The position numbers and the translations under genes are program-made. From the NCBI RefSeq assembly GCF_018343515.1, contig NZ_JAGYPD010000002.1:124001-188000 (forward strand): a stretch of DNA of 64,000 nt. Reading direction: 5' to 3'. Below, one piece after another: positions 51,170-59,380 of the stretch; position 1 is the stretch's first letter; every line of letters begins with the position of its first letter. Source of the DNA: Bacillus sp. FJAT-50079 (GTDB taxonomy: Bacteria > Bacillota > Bacilli > Bacillales > Bacillaceae_C). The notes beneath the pieces are model-generated. The model saw only the letters and a list, made by a program, of their open reading frames with translations. It was not told the DNA's origin and ran no database searches.

Positions 51170-52320
51170 GTTGCACTCTATATGAGTGCATGGATTGAAA
51201 TCGAGGACTATTTGAAGGATTTATTGAGGAAAGAATGTTGCACTCTATATGAGTGCATGGATTGAAATCTCTTGGATTCTCGCTTGCAGCTTGTACAATT
51301 CAGTTGCACTCTATATGAGTGCATGGATTGAAATGTCAATTTCCTCAATTTTGATACTTTGCAATTCGGTTGCACTCTATATGAGTGCATGGATTGAAAT
51401 AAGGGTGTTGATATTTTACTTTATAGCAAGTCTGGTTGCACTCTATATGAGTGCATGGATTGAAATTGTTCGGGTCCAACTGTTAACTGTCACTTCCTTT
51501 CCGTTGCACTCTATATGAGTGCATGGATTGAAATCGTCCTGGTCCAAGTATCGACAGTGACCTCTTTGTTGCACTCTATATGAGTGCATGGATTGAAATT
51601 ACCATCGCCCCATTCTGTTAAACGTGTTACACAGTTGCACTCTATATGAGTGCATGGATTGAAATGAATAATCCTCTAAATTCGCCGAATGTATCTTGAA
51701 GTTGCACTCTATATGAGTGCATGGATTGAAATACTTGATGAATGAGATTCTTTTCTAAGTTCTTTTGTTGCACTCTATATGAGTGCATGGATTGAAATTA
51801 TTCTACCCCCCAACGACTCAACAGCTAATTCTAGTTGCACTCTATATGAGTGCATGGATTGAAATATTTTATACACCTACAATTTAAAAATAGGCATGAT
51901 CGTTGCACTCTATATGAGTGCATGGATTGAAATATCCGTGCAAGCTGTTAAAACGGCAGTTAATACGTTGCACTCTATATGAGTGCATGGATTGAAATAT
52001 GCTACCACCTCGAACATTCGTTTGTATTTATTGTTGCACTCTATATGAGTGCATGGATTGAAATATCGTCAGCATCGAAGTAACGCTGCAAAACACCGGT
52101 TGCACTCTATATGAGTGCATGGATTGAAATATTGATCTTTGGCAATCAATCAAAGAATCCGGTCTGTTGCACTCTATATGAGTGCATGGATTGAAATGCT
52201 GGATCCGTTGACTTGGCAAGCAATGCATGGGAGTTGCACTCTATATGAGTGCATGGATTGAAATTTCAATCCAGCGAGTGTTGCGTCTGATCCATTCAAG
52301 TTGCACTCTATATGAGTGCA
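51170..52320 (+). CRISPR. CRISPR array, type I-C-like repeat, 17 spacers
   Basis: Seventeen identical 32-bp repeats (begin GTTGCACTCT, centre ATATGAGTGC, end ATGGATTGAAAT) plus a truncated 21-bp last copy at 52300-52320. Spacers are 33-36 bp. Repeat starts: 51170, 51237, 51303, 51369, 51435, 51503, 51568, 51634, 51701, 51767, 51834, 51902, 51967, 52033, 52099, 52166, 52233, 52300. The internal GCACTC/GAGTGC stem and ATTGAAAT end are those of type I-C (Bacillus) repeats, so transcription is on the plus strand. No cas gene lies within the window (about 50 kb on one side, 11 kb on the other). Confidence 0.98.
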
Positions 52321-52418
52321 CTTTTCTTTTGCAATTTAATTACAGCGATATATTAATCGATTGAACTAGTAAGAAAATTGCTTTAAAATGACGTTAACAC
52401 GGATAAACGAGGTGACTT

Positions 52419-52670
52419 ATGAAAGGTCAATGGAACTTAATATTAGCACTACTGATTGCCTTAATCATTGCCATTTTTTCAGTTATCAATGTTGAACCTG
52501 TAACAGTTAATTATTTATTTGGTAAAGCCGAATGGCCATTGATCCTCGTTATTATTGGATCAGTTCTATTAGGAGCAATTTTAGTAGGTTTAATTAGTAT
52601 GATGAGAATTTATCAATTACACCGAACATTGAAAAAGGAGAAAGGGGAAACAGATCACCCTTTAGAATGA
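52419..52670 (+). CDS. LapA-domain (DUF1049) membrane protein
   Basis: An 83-residue protein with two membrane spans and a basic tail: WNLILALLIALIIAIFSVINVEPVTVNYLFG, the LapA signature, then LILVIIGSVLLGAILVG. GAGGTGACTT precedes the ATG. B. subtilis YrvD is similar. Role is unknown; relatives act with lipopolysaccharide or envelope assembly in Gram-negatives. Confidence 0.82.
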   Translation: MKGQWNLILALLIALIIAIFSVINVEPVTVNYLFGKAEWPLILVIIGSVLLGAILVGLISMMRIYQLHRTLKKEKGETDHPLE

Positions 52671-52754
52671 TGGAAGTCGTCGAAAATATTATATTTTCGA
52701 CTTAAAGCAATCATTAAACTTTTTAATCATTATTATTCTTCCAAGCTATTTATA

Positions 52755-52793
52755 GAGCCTGTTTTGATTCATCTTTTTTTCAAAACAAGCTCT
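52755..52793 (+). terminator. Intrinsic terminator
   Basis: GAGCcTGTTTTG pairs with CAAAACAaGCTC, followed by TTTTGC-TTTTTT. Confidence 0.75.
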
Positions 52794-52861
52794 TTTGCTT
52801 TTTTCTTTAGTTATTAAAGTATCATGCTAGATTGATCAGTAATGAACGAGGGAGTGGAAAG

Positions 52862-53647
52862 ATGAATTTACCGATGCAATTACAGCCGTATGCGGATGCT
52901 CTAATAGAGACAAAAAAATCAAGTTTAATTATTCGTGGGAAAATTGGAAAAGCAACACGGCAAGCAAGTAAGTTTAGTGGGGAGCCGTATTGGCTAGAAG
53001 CAGATGCTTATCCAACGAGTAAAAATGGCGATCCGCTTCGTTTACTTGCACAAATCAATTTCAACGAAATAGAAGTAGCCATTCCAAATTATCCAACAAA
53101 AGGAATTTTACAGTTTTTTGTCGCAAATGATGATGTATATGGTTTAGATTTCGATGATATGACGAATCAAGATACGTTCCGTGTTATTTACCATGAAAAG
53201 GTTGAATCCGATCAATCAAAGTGGATGACGGAGTTTCCCAGCTTTGAAAATGACGATGATTTTCCGATAGAGAAGGAATGCACGTTATCGTTTGAGCATT
53301 TCGAGGAAATTGTGTCGGGTAGTGATTATCGTTTTAACGCTATTACACAGGCTGATCAATTATTAGAGAATGAAAATTATGAGGCATATGATGAAATGGC
53401 CGAGGCGTATTTTGAACTGGCAAGTGGACAAGGTTCTAAAATAGGCGGGTATCCTTTTTTCACACAAGAAGATCCGAGAGCTTACGGGGATTATCCAACA
53501 TTTGACACACTTTTATTGCAGATCGATACAGAAGATAGCCTAAATATCATGTGGGGAGACTCAGGTGTGGCGAATTTCTTTATCGCAGAAGAAGATTTAA
53601 GGAAACGTGATTTTTCCAAAATCCTTTATAATTGGGATTGCTATTAA
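52862..53647 (+). CDS. DUF1963 (YwqG-like) protein
   Basis: A 261-residue protein: PLRLLAQINFNEI, GILQFFVANDDVYGLDF, GSKIGGYPFFTQEDPR and LLLQIDTEDSLNIMWGDSGVANFFI are the DUF1963 landmarks. It is a beta-sandwich protein of unknown function, often found with toxin-immunity-type genes. ATG 52862 follows GGGAGTGG. Confidence 0.87.
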   Translation: MNLPMQLQPYADALIETKKSSLIIRGKIGKATRQASKFSGEPYWLEADAYPTSKNGDPLRLLAQINFNEIEVAIPNYPTKGILQFFVANDDVYGLDFDDMTNQDTFRVIYHEKVESDQSKWMTEFPSFENDDDFPIEKECTLSFEHFEEIVSGSDYRFNAITQADQLLENENYEAYDEMAEAYFELASGQGSKIGGYPFFTQEDPRAYGDYPTFDTLLLQIDTEDSLNIMWGDSGVANFFIAEEDLRKRDFSKILYNWDCY

Positions 53648-53650
53648 ATC

Positions 53651-53683
53651 AAAAAGGCTGAATGCAGATTCAGCCTTTTTTCT
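53651..53683 (+). terminator. Intrinsic terminator
   Basis: AAAAAGGCTGAAT pairs with ATTCAGCCTTTTT around a GCAG loop. Confidence 0.85.
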
Positions 53684-53711
53684 GTCTATATTTTAAATAA
53701 AATAAAAAGTA

Positions 53712-53772
53712 TTGACTGTTCGTATACGAATGTATACAATTTAATCAGATTTATACGTATACATTCGTATAC
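53712..53772 (+). promoter_or_regulatory. Promoter with two inverted operator boxes
   Basis: TTGACT (53712-53717), 17-bp spacer, TACAAT (53735-53740). Box 1 GTATACGAATGTATAC (53722-53737) overlaps the spacer and -10; box 2 GTATACATTCGTATAC (53757-53772), downstream of the start point, is its exact reverse complement. Repressor binding at both would block initiation or loop the DNA. Confidence 0.8.
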
Positions 53773-53788
53773 AAAAGGAGGTTTTTTT

Positions 53789-54154
53789 ATGAGAGACGAA
53801 AAATTTAAAGAAAGAGGTCATCATCGTGGTGGGCGTTATAAAGGATATGATGGTTCATTGCAACACGGACCTAAAACCTTCCGCCGCGGGAGAGCCATTG
53901 CTTTTTTAGAAATGATGTATCTTAAACGTTCAACGATTAAGCACCAATTAGAAAAGCCCGAGTTTCACTCAATTCGACCTATTTTAATTGGCGAATTAAA
54001 GGCGATTGACATGGTAATTAATCAATTTATTCAATTATTTGACATACATGAAGGTGAAGTAACAGAAGCGGTTTATCACAAAAACGAAGAGACAGAAACT
54101 TCTAGATCAGATCAAAATGAGGAAGGGATGGAAAATGATGAAACAAATGAATAA
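53789..54154 (+). CDS. Small basic conserved protein
   Basis: A 121-residue protein with His/Gly/Arg-rich N-terminus (RGHHRGGRYKGYDGSLQHG), a central helical part FRRGRAIAFLEMMYLKRSTIKHQLEKPEFHSIRPI, and an acidic tail. The FRRGRAIAFLE..KR..L..QL pattern recurs in small Bacillus proteins next to transporter and regulator genes; no domain name. AAGGAGG precedes the ATG. Two operator boxes control its promoter. It overlaps the O-methyltransferase gene by about 20 bases. Confidence 0.65.
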   Translation: MRDEKFKERGHHRGGRYKGYDGSLQHGPKTFRRGRAIAFLEMMYLKRSTIKHQLEKPEFHSIRPILIGELKAIDMVINQFIQLFDIHEGEVTEAVYHKNEETETSRSDQNEEGMENDETNE

Positions 54155-54776
54155 CTATATCGATTCCATGTTTTATAAAGAGGATAGGCTTTTAGAGGAG
54201 GTCGTTTTGTCTATAAAGGAAAATGGGATGCCTTCCATTTCTGTATCTCCTTCATCTGGAAAATTATTGACGATGCTTGTATCCATTTCTGGCGCAAAAA
54301 ACGTCCTGGAAATAGGGGCTCTAGGTGGGTATAGCGGAATTTGCCTCTCTAGAGGATTCGACAAAGATGGCAAATTAACCTCACTTGAATTAGAAGAGAA
54401 GTATGCACAACTAGCACTGAAAAATCTAACGAAAGCGGGATATGGTAATCAAGTAACTTATATGACCGGACCAGCATTACAAAGCCTCGAACATTTAGTT
54501 GCTGACAAGAAGCGATTTGATTTCTTCTTTATTGATGCAGATAAAGGCAATTATGAAAATTATTTGGAATACTGCTTGCGACTAGCGGAGCCAGCGGCGT
54601 TAATCGTTACAGATAATGTACTTGCAGGTGGAAGTGTTGCAGACGAGAGTATAAAGCAAAAACGTTATACTGAATTAATGAAAAATTTTAATGAAGTGGT
54701 AGCTAATCATCCTCGATTAGAATCTGTGCTCGTTCCAATCGGTGATGGGATAACAATTTCAAAAGTAATTAAATGA
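54135..54776 (+). CDS. SAM-dependent O-methyltransferase (class I, CCoAOMT-like)
   Basis: A 213-residue methyltransferase of the O-methyltransferase 3 family. NVLEIGALGGYSGICLSRG binds SAM; FDFFFIDADKGNYENYLEYC contains the metal-ligand Asp; VTDNVLAGGSV follows. The start at 54135 (or 54138) lies within the preceding gene, so it is translationally coupled. Substrate unknown (catechol or hydroxamate-like in relatives; B. subtilis YrrM is the closest type). Confidence 0.87.
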   Translation: MMKQMNNYIDSMFYKEDRLLEEVVLSIKENGMPSISVSPSSGKLLTMLVSISGAKNVLEIGALGGYSGICLSRGFDKDGKLTSLELEEKYAQLALKNLTKAGYGNQVTYMTGPALQSLEHLVADKKRFDFFFIDADKGNYENYLEYCLRLAEPAALIVTDNVLAGGSVADESIKQKRYTELMKNFNEVVANHPRLESVLVPIGDGITISKVIK

Positions 54777-54812
54777 AAATAATCGACTTAATGAAGTGAA
54801 TGATAGTTAGGC

Positions 54813-55063
54813 GATAATATTCACAATGAGGCTCTCTATGCAGGTAATTACTGCATGATCGCTCCTAATGTTGGAATCTATACCGCAGGCCACTCTATCG
54901 AAGCAAAAGATCGGGATAAAAGTGGGTATGCAATACCCATTAAGTTTGGAAATGATGTTTGGGTTGACGGAAGTTGAGTGATTCTTCCCAGCATGAAGAT
55001 TGCTAACAACTCTATCGAATCGTAGCCGGACAACCGGCAAAAATTCTCAGAAAGATAGAATGA
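54813..55063 (+). pseudogene. Maltose/galactoside O-acetyltransferase (Maa-like) remnant
   Basis: Reads DNIHNEALYAGNYCMIAPNV, GIYTAGHSIEAKDRDKSG, PIKFGNDVWVDGS then stop, VILPSMKIANNSIES then stop, and in another frame VAGQPAKILRKIE to TGA 55061-55063. These are the hexapeptide-repeat positions of Maa. N-terminus missing, in-frame stops and a frameshift: dead gene. Confidence 0.8.
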
Positions 55064-55077
55064 TGTACACGATAAAA

Positions 55078-55107
55078 AAACGCTTGGAAAAAAGATTCCA
55101 AGCGTTT
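55078..55107. terminator. Bidirectional terminator
   Basis: AAACGCTTGGAA pairs perfectly with TTCCAAGCGTTT; runs of A and T on both sides. It serves the minus-strand YibF gene and the plus-strand relics. Confidence 0.8.
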
Positions 55108-55123
55108 CAAATGGTCGCCAAAT

Positions 55124-55894
55124 TTATTTCGCTACTTTTTCCCGCATCCTTACTAGAAAATAAGCGTTAATCCAAGAAGCGATAGGAATGATTAAGGCAA
55201 TCCCAATGCCAGCGCAAAGGATTGTAAGTATTTCCTCACTAAATACTTTTGAATTAATCACTTCTCCAGCGGAATAGGCAAGATCTTTAAACAATAAAAG
55301 CAAAGCCATATAACCGCCAATAAAAGCGAAAAATAATGTATTCGTATTAGACCCTAAAATATCTCTTCCGATATTCATACCAGATGTAAATAACTCTTTT
55401 CTACTAATGCTCGGATGATGGTTAAATATTTCTTGCATTGGCGAGGTAATGGCAATCGCCACATCTGTCATTGCTCCAATTGTACTCATAATGATCATCG
55501 CTATCCCAATTTTTACGAAATCGACGCCAATATAAAGGGAGAAGATGCCCAGTTCTTCCATTTCCTCTTCACGAAATCCTTGGATCATCGCTTTATCTGT
55601 AACAAGACCAATTAGTACAAATAAAATGAAAATCGTAATCAATGTTGAAATAAAAGCTGTAATTGTTTTACTGTTTACTTCATTAATATAAAATAAATTT
55701 ATACAGCTAATGATCGTACACGCAATCATTGTTAAGGTAATGGGATTCATGAGCGAGCTTGTCATAAGAATAGTTGTAATAAGAAGCACCCCAAAGTTTA
55801 AAAATAAAGCAATAAAAGAACGAACCCCTTTTTTTCCACCAATTACAATCATCAATATGAATAAAATGGCTGCAAGCCATAGTAATACATTCAT
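55124..55894 (-). CDS. YibE/F-family membrane protein (YibF-like)
   Basis: A 256-residue protein with seven to eight spans: GKKGVRSFIALFLNFGVLLI, MSTIGAMTDVAIAITSPMQEI and REELFTSGMNIGRDILG-type NTNTLFFAFIGG are the family landmarks. Function unknown. The ATG overlaps the stop of the upstream yibE-like gene (ATGA). Confidence 0.85.
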   Translation of the reverse strand: MNVLLWLAAILFILMIVIGGKKGVRSFIALFLNFGVLLITTILMTSSLMNPITLTMIACTIISCINLFYINEVNSKTITAFISTLITIFILFVLIGLVTDKAMIQGFREEEMEELGIFSLYIGVDFVKIGIAMIIMSTIGAMTDVAIAITSPMQEIFNHHPSISRKELFTSGMNIGRDILGSNTNTLFFAFIGGYMALLLLFKDLAYSAGEVINSKVFSEEILTILCAGIGIALIIPIASWINAYFLVRMREKVAK

Positions 55895-57027
55895 CCTTTT
55901 ACCCTCTTTCGCTTAACAAAAAGAATCGAAGTATATAAACCGATCGGAATGGTAATGACAATGCCAATCCCACCGGCCAGTGCGCGCGCTAATTCCAATG
56001 AAAGATTGATGGAAAGGGTAAAACCGAGTGGAGAAGCATTTTTAAAATATAAGATCAACATCGGAATCGAGCCGCTTATATAGGCAAAAAATAAAATACT
56101 TGTCATCGTACCCATAATATCTTTTCCGATATCCAAACCTGACGCTTTTAATGCTTTCACGGAAATATGTTTGTCTTTTTCGTATAATTCGAAGATAGAA
56201 GAAGACATCGTAATCGCCACATCCATTACAGCGCCTAATGAGCCGATAATTAAGCCAGCCATAAATACGGTACGATATGGCCGGGTCAGAAATTGCATCT
56301 CTTCATAGCGAAGCCCATTTTCATTCGTAGCCCACAGCACAATATAAGTAATGAACAAGGAGATAAATGTTCCTAACAATGTCGCAACAATCGCAGCATA
56401 TGTTTTTTCATTCACGCCATTTACAAGCAATAAAGAAATAACTGTAAATAAAATAACGCTAATGCTGCATATTAGGAGCAAACTGATTTGAGAACGATTC
56501 ACGTACATATCCAATGCATAGGACAATATAACAGCATTAATCACTAAACTGATAAAAGAGAACATCCCATGTTTTTTTCCGACAATGAGTAAAACAAAGA
56601 TAAAAATCCAGGCAACGATGACGATATATTTATCCCGTTTTACATCATTTATCGTTCCTATTAATTGGTCTGTTTCTTTATTTGGATTAATGGAAACAAA
56701 TAATTCATTTCCAACAACGTACTCATGATCATATGCGCCAGATGATGAATATTCATTCATTAAGTGAATATGCTGCCCTTTTTCTTTTCCATTTTTGATT
56801 TCAGCAATGATCTCCTGAGTAAATAGTCGATCTTTATTATTATACATATCTATCGTTTCAGTCGAATCAATCAAATCGGCTTCAATAACTTTGGCAATCG
56901 GACGTTCATAAAAAGAATAATTATTGTAAACAAACAGAAGAGAAGTGACAAAACAAAGTGCAATGATGATATACAAAAGAAGATGTTTTTGATTCATTTT
57001 TATTAATCGCTTTACGTTCACATCCAA
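55891..57027 (-). CDS. YibE/F-family membrane protein (YibE-like)
   Basis: A 378-residue protein: one N-terminal span, an extracytoplasmic domain of about 90 residues, then seven or so spans (MFSFISLVINAVILSYALDMY; GSLGAVMDVAITMSSSIFELYE; GLDIGKDIMGTMTSILFF). Starts at TTG 57027 after GGAGG. It is followed by the YibF-like gene with a four-base overlap; the pair is always found together in Firmicutes. Function unknown. Confidence 0.85.
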   Translation of the reverse strand: MDVNVKRLIKMNQKHLLLYIIIALCFVTSLLFVYNNYSFYERPIAKVIEADLIDSTETIDMYNNKDRLFTQEIIAEIKNGKEKGQHIHLMNEYSSSGAYDHEYVVGNELFVSINPNKETDQLIGTINDVKRDKYIVIVAWIFIFVLLIVGKKHGMFSFISLVINAVILSYALDMYVNRSQISLLLICSISVILFTVISLLLVNGVNEKTYAAIVATLLGTFISLFITYIVLWATNENGLRYEEMQFLTRPYRTVFMAGLIIGSLGAVMDVAITMSSSIFELYEKDKHISVKALKASGLDIGKDIMGTMTSILFFAYISGSIPMLILYFKNASPLGFTLSINLSLELARALAGGIGIVITIPIGLYTSILFVKRKRVKG

Positions 57028-57219
57028 AATAAAACCTCCAATAGCAGGACGAAAACCAGTATCTAAAATGGGACAGCGCCTTAGCTAACAATGGACATAG
57101 AATAACAATAATATATTTGAGCGTCAAGGCAACGAGGGGGACAGGGGAGAGTGAGAAGGAAAATTACAGGTTTAAAATTAATCGCTTGGATCAAAGTGAC
57201 AATCCAAACGATTGACTGC

Positions 57220-57513
57220 TTAGTTTCTAAATGATAAGTCTTTTTCTGCTAAGGCAGAGCTTAATTTAGGGATAGAAGCTGGACCCATTCCATGAAATGC
57301 TAATATTTCCTTTTCACTGTATTGAGCTAGTTTTTCTAACGTTGTAATCCCATTGTTTTCTAGCGCTCTTCTAGCTGGTGCCGAAAGCATTGAAAGAAAT
57401 CCACTAGCCGGTTTTCGTTCTTGTTCGCAAGTTGGGCAAGTGGGACAATCAGTACTTTTATAATATGTATGACCATTTAAACAAACCCTTAATGTCTTTT
57501 CAGATGCAGTCAT
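57220..57513 (-). CDS. RNA polymerase alpha-CTD-like helix-hairpin-helix protein
   Basis: A 97-residue protein. The N-terminus VCLNGHTYYKSTDCPTCPTC holds a Cys cluster suited to zinc; residues 45-90 (APARRALENNGITTLEKLAQ, SEKEILAFHGMGPASIPKL) resemble the DNA-binding C-terminal domain of RNA polymerase alpha. Such proteins may be transcription regulators. ATG 57513 follows AAGGAGG. Monocistronic. Confidence 0.78.
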   Translation of the reverse strand: MTASEKTLRVCLNGHTYYKSTDCPTCPTCEQERKPASGFLSMLSAPARRALENNGITTLEKLAQYSEKEILAFHGMGPASIPKLSSALAEKDLSFRN

Positions 57514-57789
57514 TATACACGACCTCCTTAAAATCATACATAATTGTACACTAACCAACGTGAATATGAGAAATAAGAAAGCCGCTTTTTACGAATGTAT
57601 GAAAATTTGAAAAGATTTTATCCGGATGCAAAAGATAGTGGTAATATAAATGAAAGAACGTGCAAAGTTTGTTCAGCAAAAATCAGTTGAGCTTAGGCAT
57701 TATCTAATGGGACAAGAATAACTTAGAAATCGACTCATACAAATGGAAAAAGCCGGTGGATGAATGAAAGTTAGCACTTGGAGGAATCT

Positions 57790-58344
57790 ATGATGAAAAA
57801 AGAAGGGCGTCTCGTTAAGCAAACGCTGCATTCTTTGAAGAAGCGTTTAGAAGATAACTACCAAATCATTGAATTACAAAACGAGCAAGGGCATGTATTT
57901 AAAGCAACATGTACGTTCACCCCTCCTGCAAGCGAAAAGGATATCATCTATTTTGAAAAAGAAACTGGATTTATTTTGCCTGAAGATTATAAAGCTTTTT
58001 TACAAATATCAAATGGTTGTCGTTTATTTGATGATGTACAATTTGGTGGTGAAATAGAACTTTTTAGTCTAGAAAAGATCATTGAATTAAATCAAGACTA
58101 TGATCCGTACGAAGGTTGTTTTGTGATTGCTTACATTTATCAAGACCATATCGTCATCCATTCTAATCTGTACTCACAAAATAGTAGAAATTATCTTTTT
58201 TGGAAAAGTCATATTGATCAATTGAAAGAAGCAATACCATTACAAATGAATTTCGAATTGTGGTTAGAACGATTTATCATCAGTCAAGGTGTAAAATTTT
58301 GGTGGTGGCCAATATATACTGCCGAAAATGCCTATTACAGTTAA
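57790..58344 (+). CDS. SMI1/KNR4 (SUKH) family protein
   Basis: A 184-residue SUKH-fold protein: DIIYFEKETGFILPEDYKAFLQISNGCRLF is the SUKH core, then FGGEIELFSLEKI and WKSHIDQLKEAIPLQMNFELWLERFI. SUKH proteins are frequent immunity factors for contact-dependent or polymorphic toxins; no toxin gene is adjacent, so it may be an orphan. GGAGGAATC precedes ATG 57790. Terminator follows. Confidence 0.83.
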   Translation: MMKKEGRLVKQTLHSLKKRLEDNYQIIELQNEQGHVFKATCTFTPPASEKDIIYFEKETGFILPEDYKAFLQISNGCRLFDDVQFGGEIELFSLEKIIELNQDYDPYEGCFVIAYIYQDHIVIHSNLYSQNSRNYLFWKSHIDQLKEAIPLQMNFELWLERFIISQGVKFWWWPIYTAENAYYS

Positions 58345-58351
58345 TTAAAAA

Positions 58352-58386
58352 AACAGCGGTAGCAAAAGCTTATGGCTACCGCTGTT
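58352..58386. terminator. Terminator between convergent genes
   Basis: AACAGCGGTAGC pairs perfectly with GCTACCGCTGTT; bidirectional between the SUKH and TetR genes. Confidence 0.85.
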
Positions 58387-58388
58387 AA

Positions 58389-59237
58389 TTATGCTTGATC
58401 GATTTTACTTTCAAAAAAACTCCGCAATAAATAAGAAGCCTTTTTACAACTAGGATCATTTTCGATATTTTTGAGCAAGCCTTTTATCATTGCAGCACTT
58501 AATGTTGGCTCGATGATTTGTTGTTTTAATAAAACTAACGATTCTTTTTCAATCGATTCATTTAGCTTTTCAACGGTTTGATCCAATACTTCTAATAATT
58601 GATCCTCCAGCCCTTCATTATCTTTCGTTTGTTGAAACATTTCAATTAATTCATTGGAAATAAAGGGGATCGTCGTATGTTTTGCCAGCAGGTCTGTTTT
58701 TTCCACTAATGATCGTGCAAGTAAATCCAAATCTAAAGGTAGATTATAAAATAAAAATAACTCCGAATAGCTTTTTATAAAACCTTTCATTATATAAGTT
58801 AAATCATATTTTGTTTGTCCAATCTCTTCGCCATATAATCGTTGAATCATCGATAAGATGAGTTCTTCTAATTTCTGATCATAGTATCGAATTTTTATAA
58901 TAAATTCTTCATTAAATGATTGGGTTTGCTCTTTAATGAAAATCTTCGCAAAATCAGAATGCTTTTGAAAAGACTGATACATGGCATAGTAAAAAGTATA
59001 TAAAAGCTTACTATCATCTTTTGTGTTGTTGACCAAGTAGTCAATATCTGAGGTAAACTTTATCATAAAATGATCAATTAATGCTAAGATCAATTCGTCC
59101 TTTGATTTAAAAGATAAGTAGAAAGCGCCTTTGGAAATTCCGCAATGTTCTGTTATTTGTTGAACAGAGGTAGCTTTAAATCCTTGTTTTGCAAATAACT
59201 CGATCGCTTTCTCCATAATTAATTGTTTTTTAATCAT
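58389..59237 (-). CDS. TetR-family repressor (YerO-like)
   Basis: A 282-residue TetR-family regulator. HTH: ATSVQQITEHCGISKGAFYLSFKSKDELI (residues about 22-50); the C-terminal part is a large alpha-helical ligand domain. It is divergent from an RND pump, with two perfect operator boxes between. In B. subtilis YerO plays this part next to SwrC (YerP). AGGAGCG precedes the ATG. Confidence 0.87.
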   Translation of the reverse strand: MIKKQLIMEKAIELFAKQGFKATSVQQITEHCGISKGAFYLSFKSKDELILALIDHFMIKFTSDIDYLVNNTKDDSKLLYTFYYAMYQSFQKHSDFAKIFIKEQTQSFNEEFIIKIRYYDQKLEELILSMIQRLYGEEIGQTKYDLTYIMKGFIKSYSELFLFYNLPLDLDLLARSLVEKTDLLAKHTTIPFISNELIEMFQQTKDNEGLEDQLLEVLDQTVEKLNESIEKESLVLLKQQIIEPTLSAAMIKGLLKNIENDPSCKKASYLLRSFFESKIDQA

Positions 59238-59274
59238 TTTATTAAATCGCTCCTATTAGTTTATCAACAAAAAA

Positions 59275-59337
59275 ATGACTACACAGTCATTTTTGCGGAA
59301 ATATATCATTGACAACTGACTAACTAGTCATTATTAT
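59275..59337 (+). promoter_or_regulatory. RND promoter with twin TetR operators
   Basis: Box 1 ATGACT-ACAC-AGTCAT (59275-59290) and box 2 TGACT-AACT-AGTCA (59317-59330) are both inverted repeats of the form TGACTnnnnAGTCA. TTGACA (59309-59314), 17-bp spacer, TATTAT (59332-59337) is a good promoter; box 2 fills its spacer. Box 1 is just upstream and close to the divergent TetR gene start, so autoregulation is likely. Confidence 0.85.
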
Positions 59338-59380
59338 AAAGAAGTGAGTTCCATAAGTCAATATAGGGGTAGGTGTAGAA

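Noticed and set aside
51208-52228. Repetitive peptides (ALYMSAWIE and MHSYRVQ) from frames in the 51-52 kb region
   Set aside because: Translations of the CRISPR repeats, not genes.
51202-52299. Open reverse frames in most spacers as evidence of coding targets
   Set aside because: An 11-codon window is open by chance in most cases, so only the spacer 5/6 pair, which has codon-periodic differences, is informative.
50606-52418. Search for cas1/cas2/cas3 fragments around the array
   Set aside because: No frame on either strand resembles a Cas protein; adjacent genes are a beta-rich protein and LapA.
57649-57720. 23-codon frame MKERAKFVQQKSVELRHYL
   Set aside because: No ribosome site, no neighbours in frame, no known family; could be a small peptide but unsupported.
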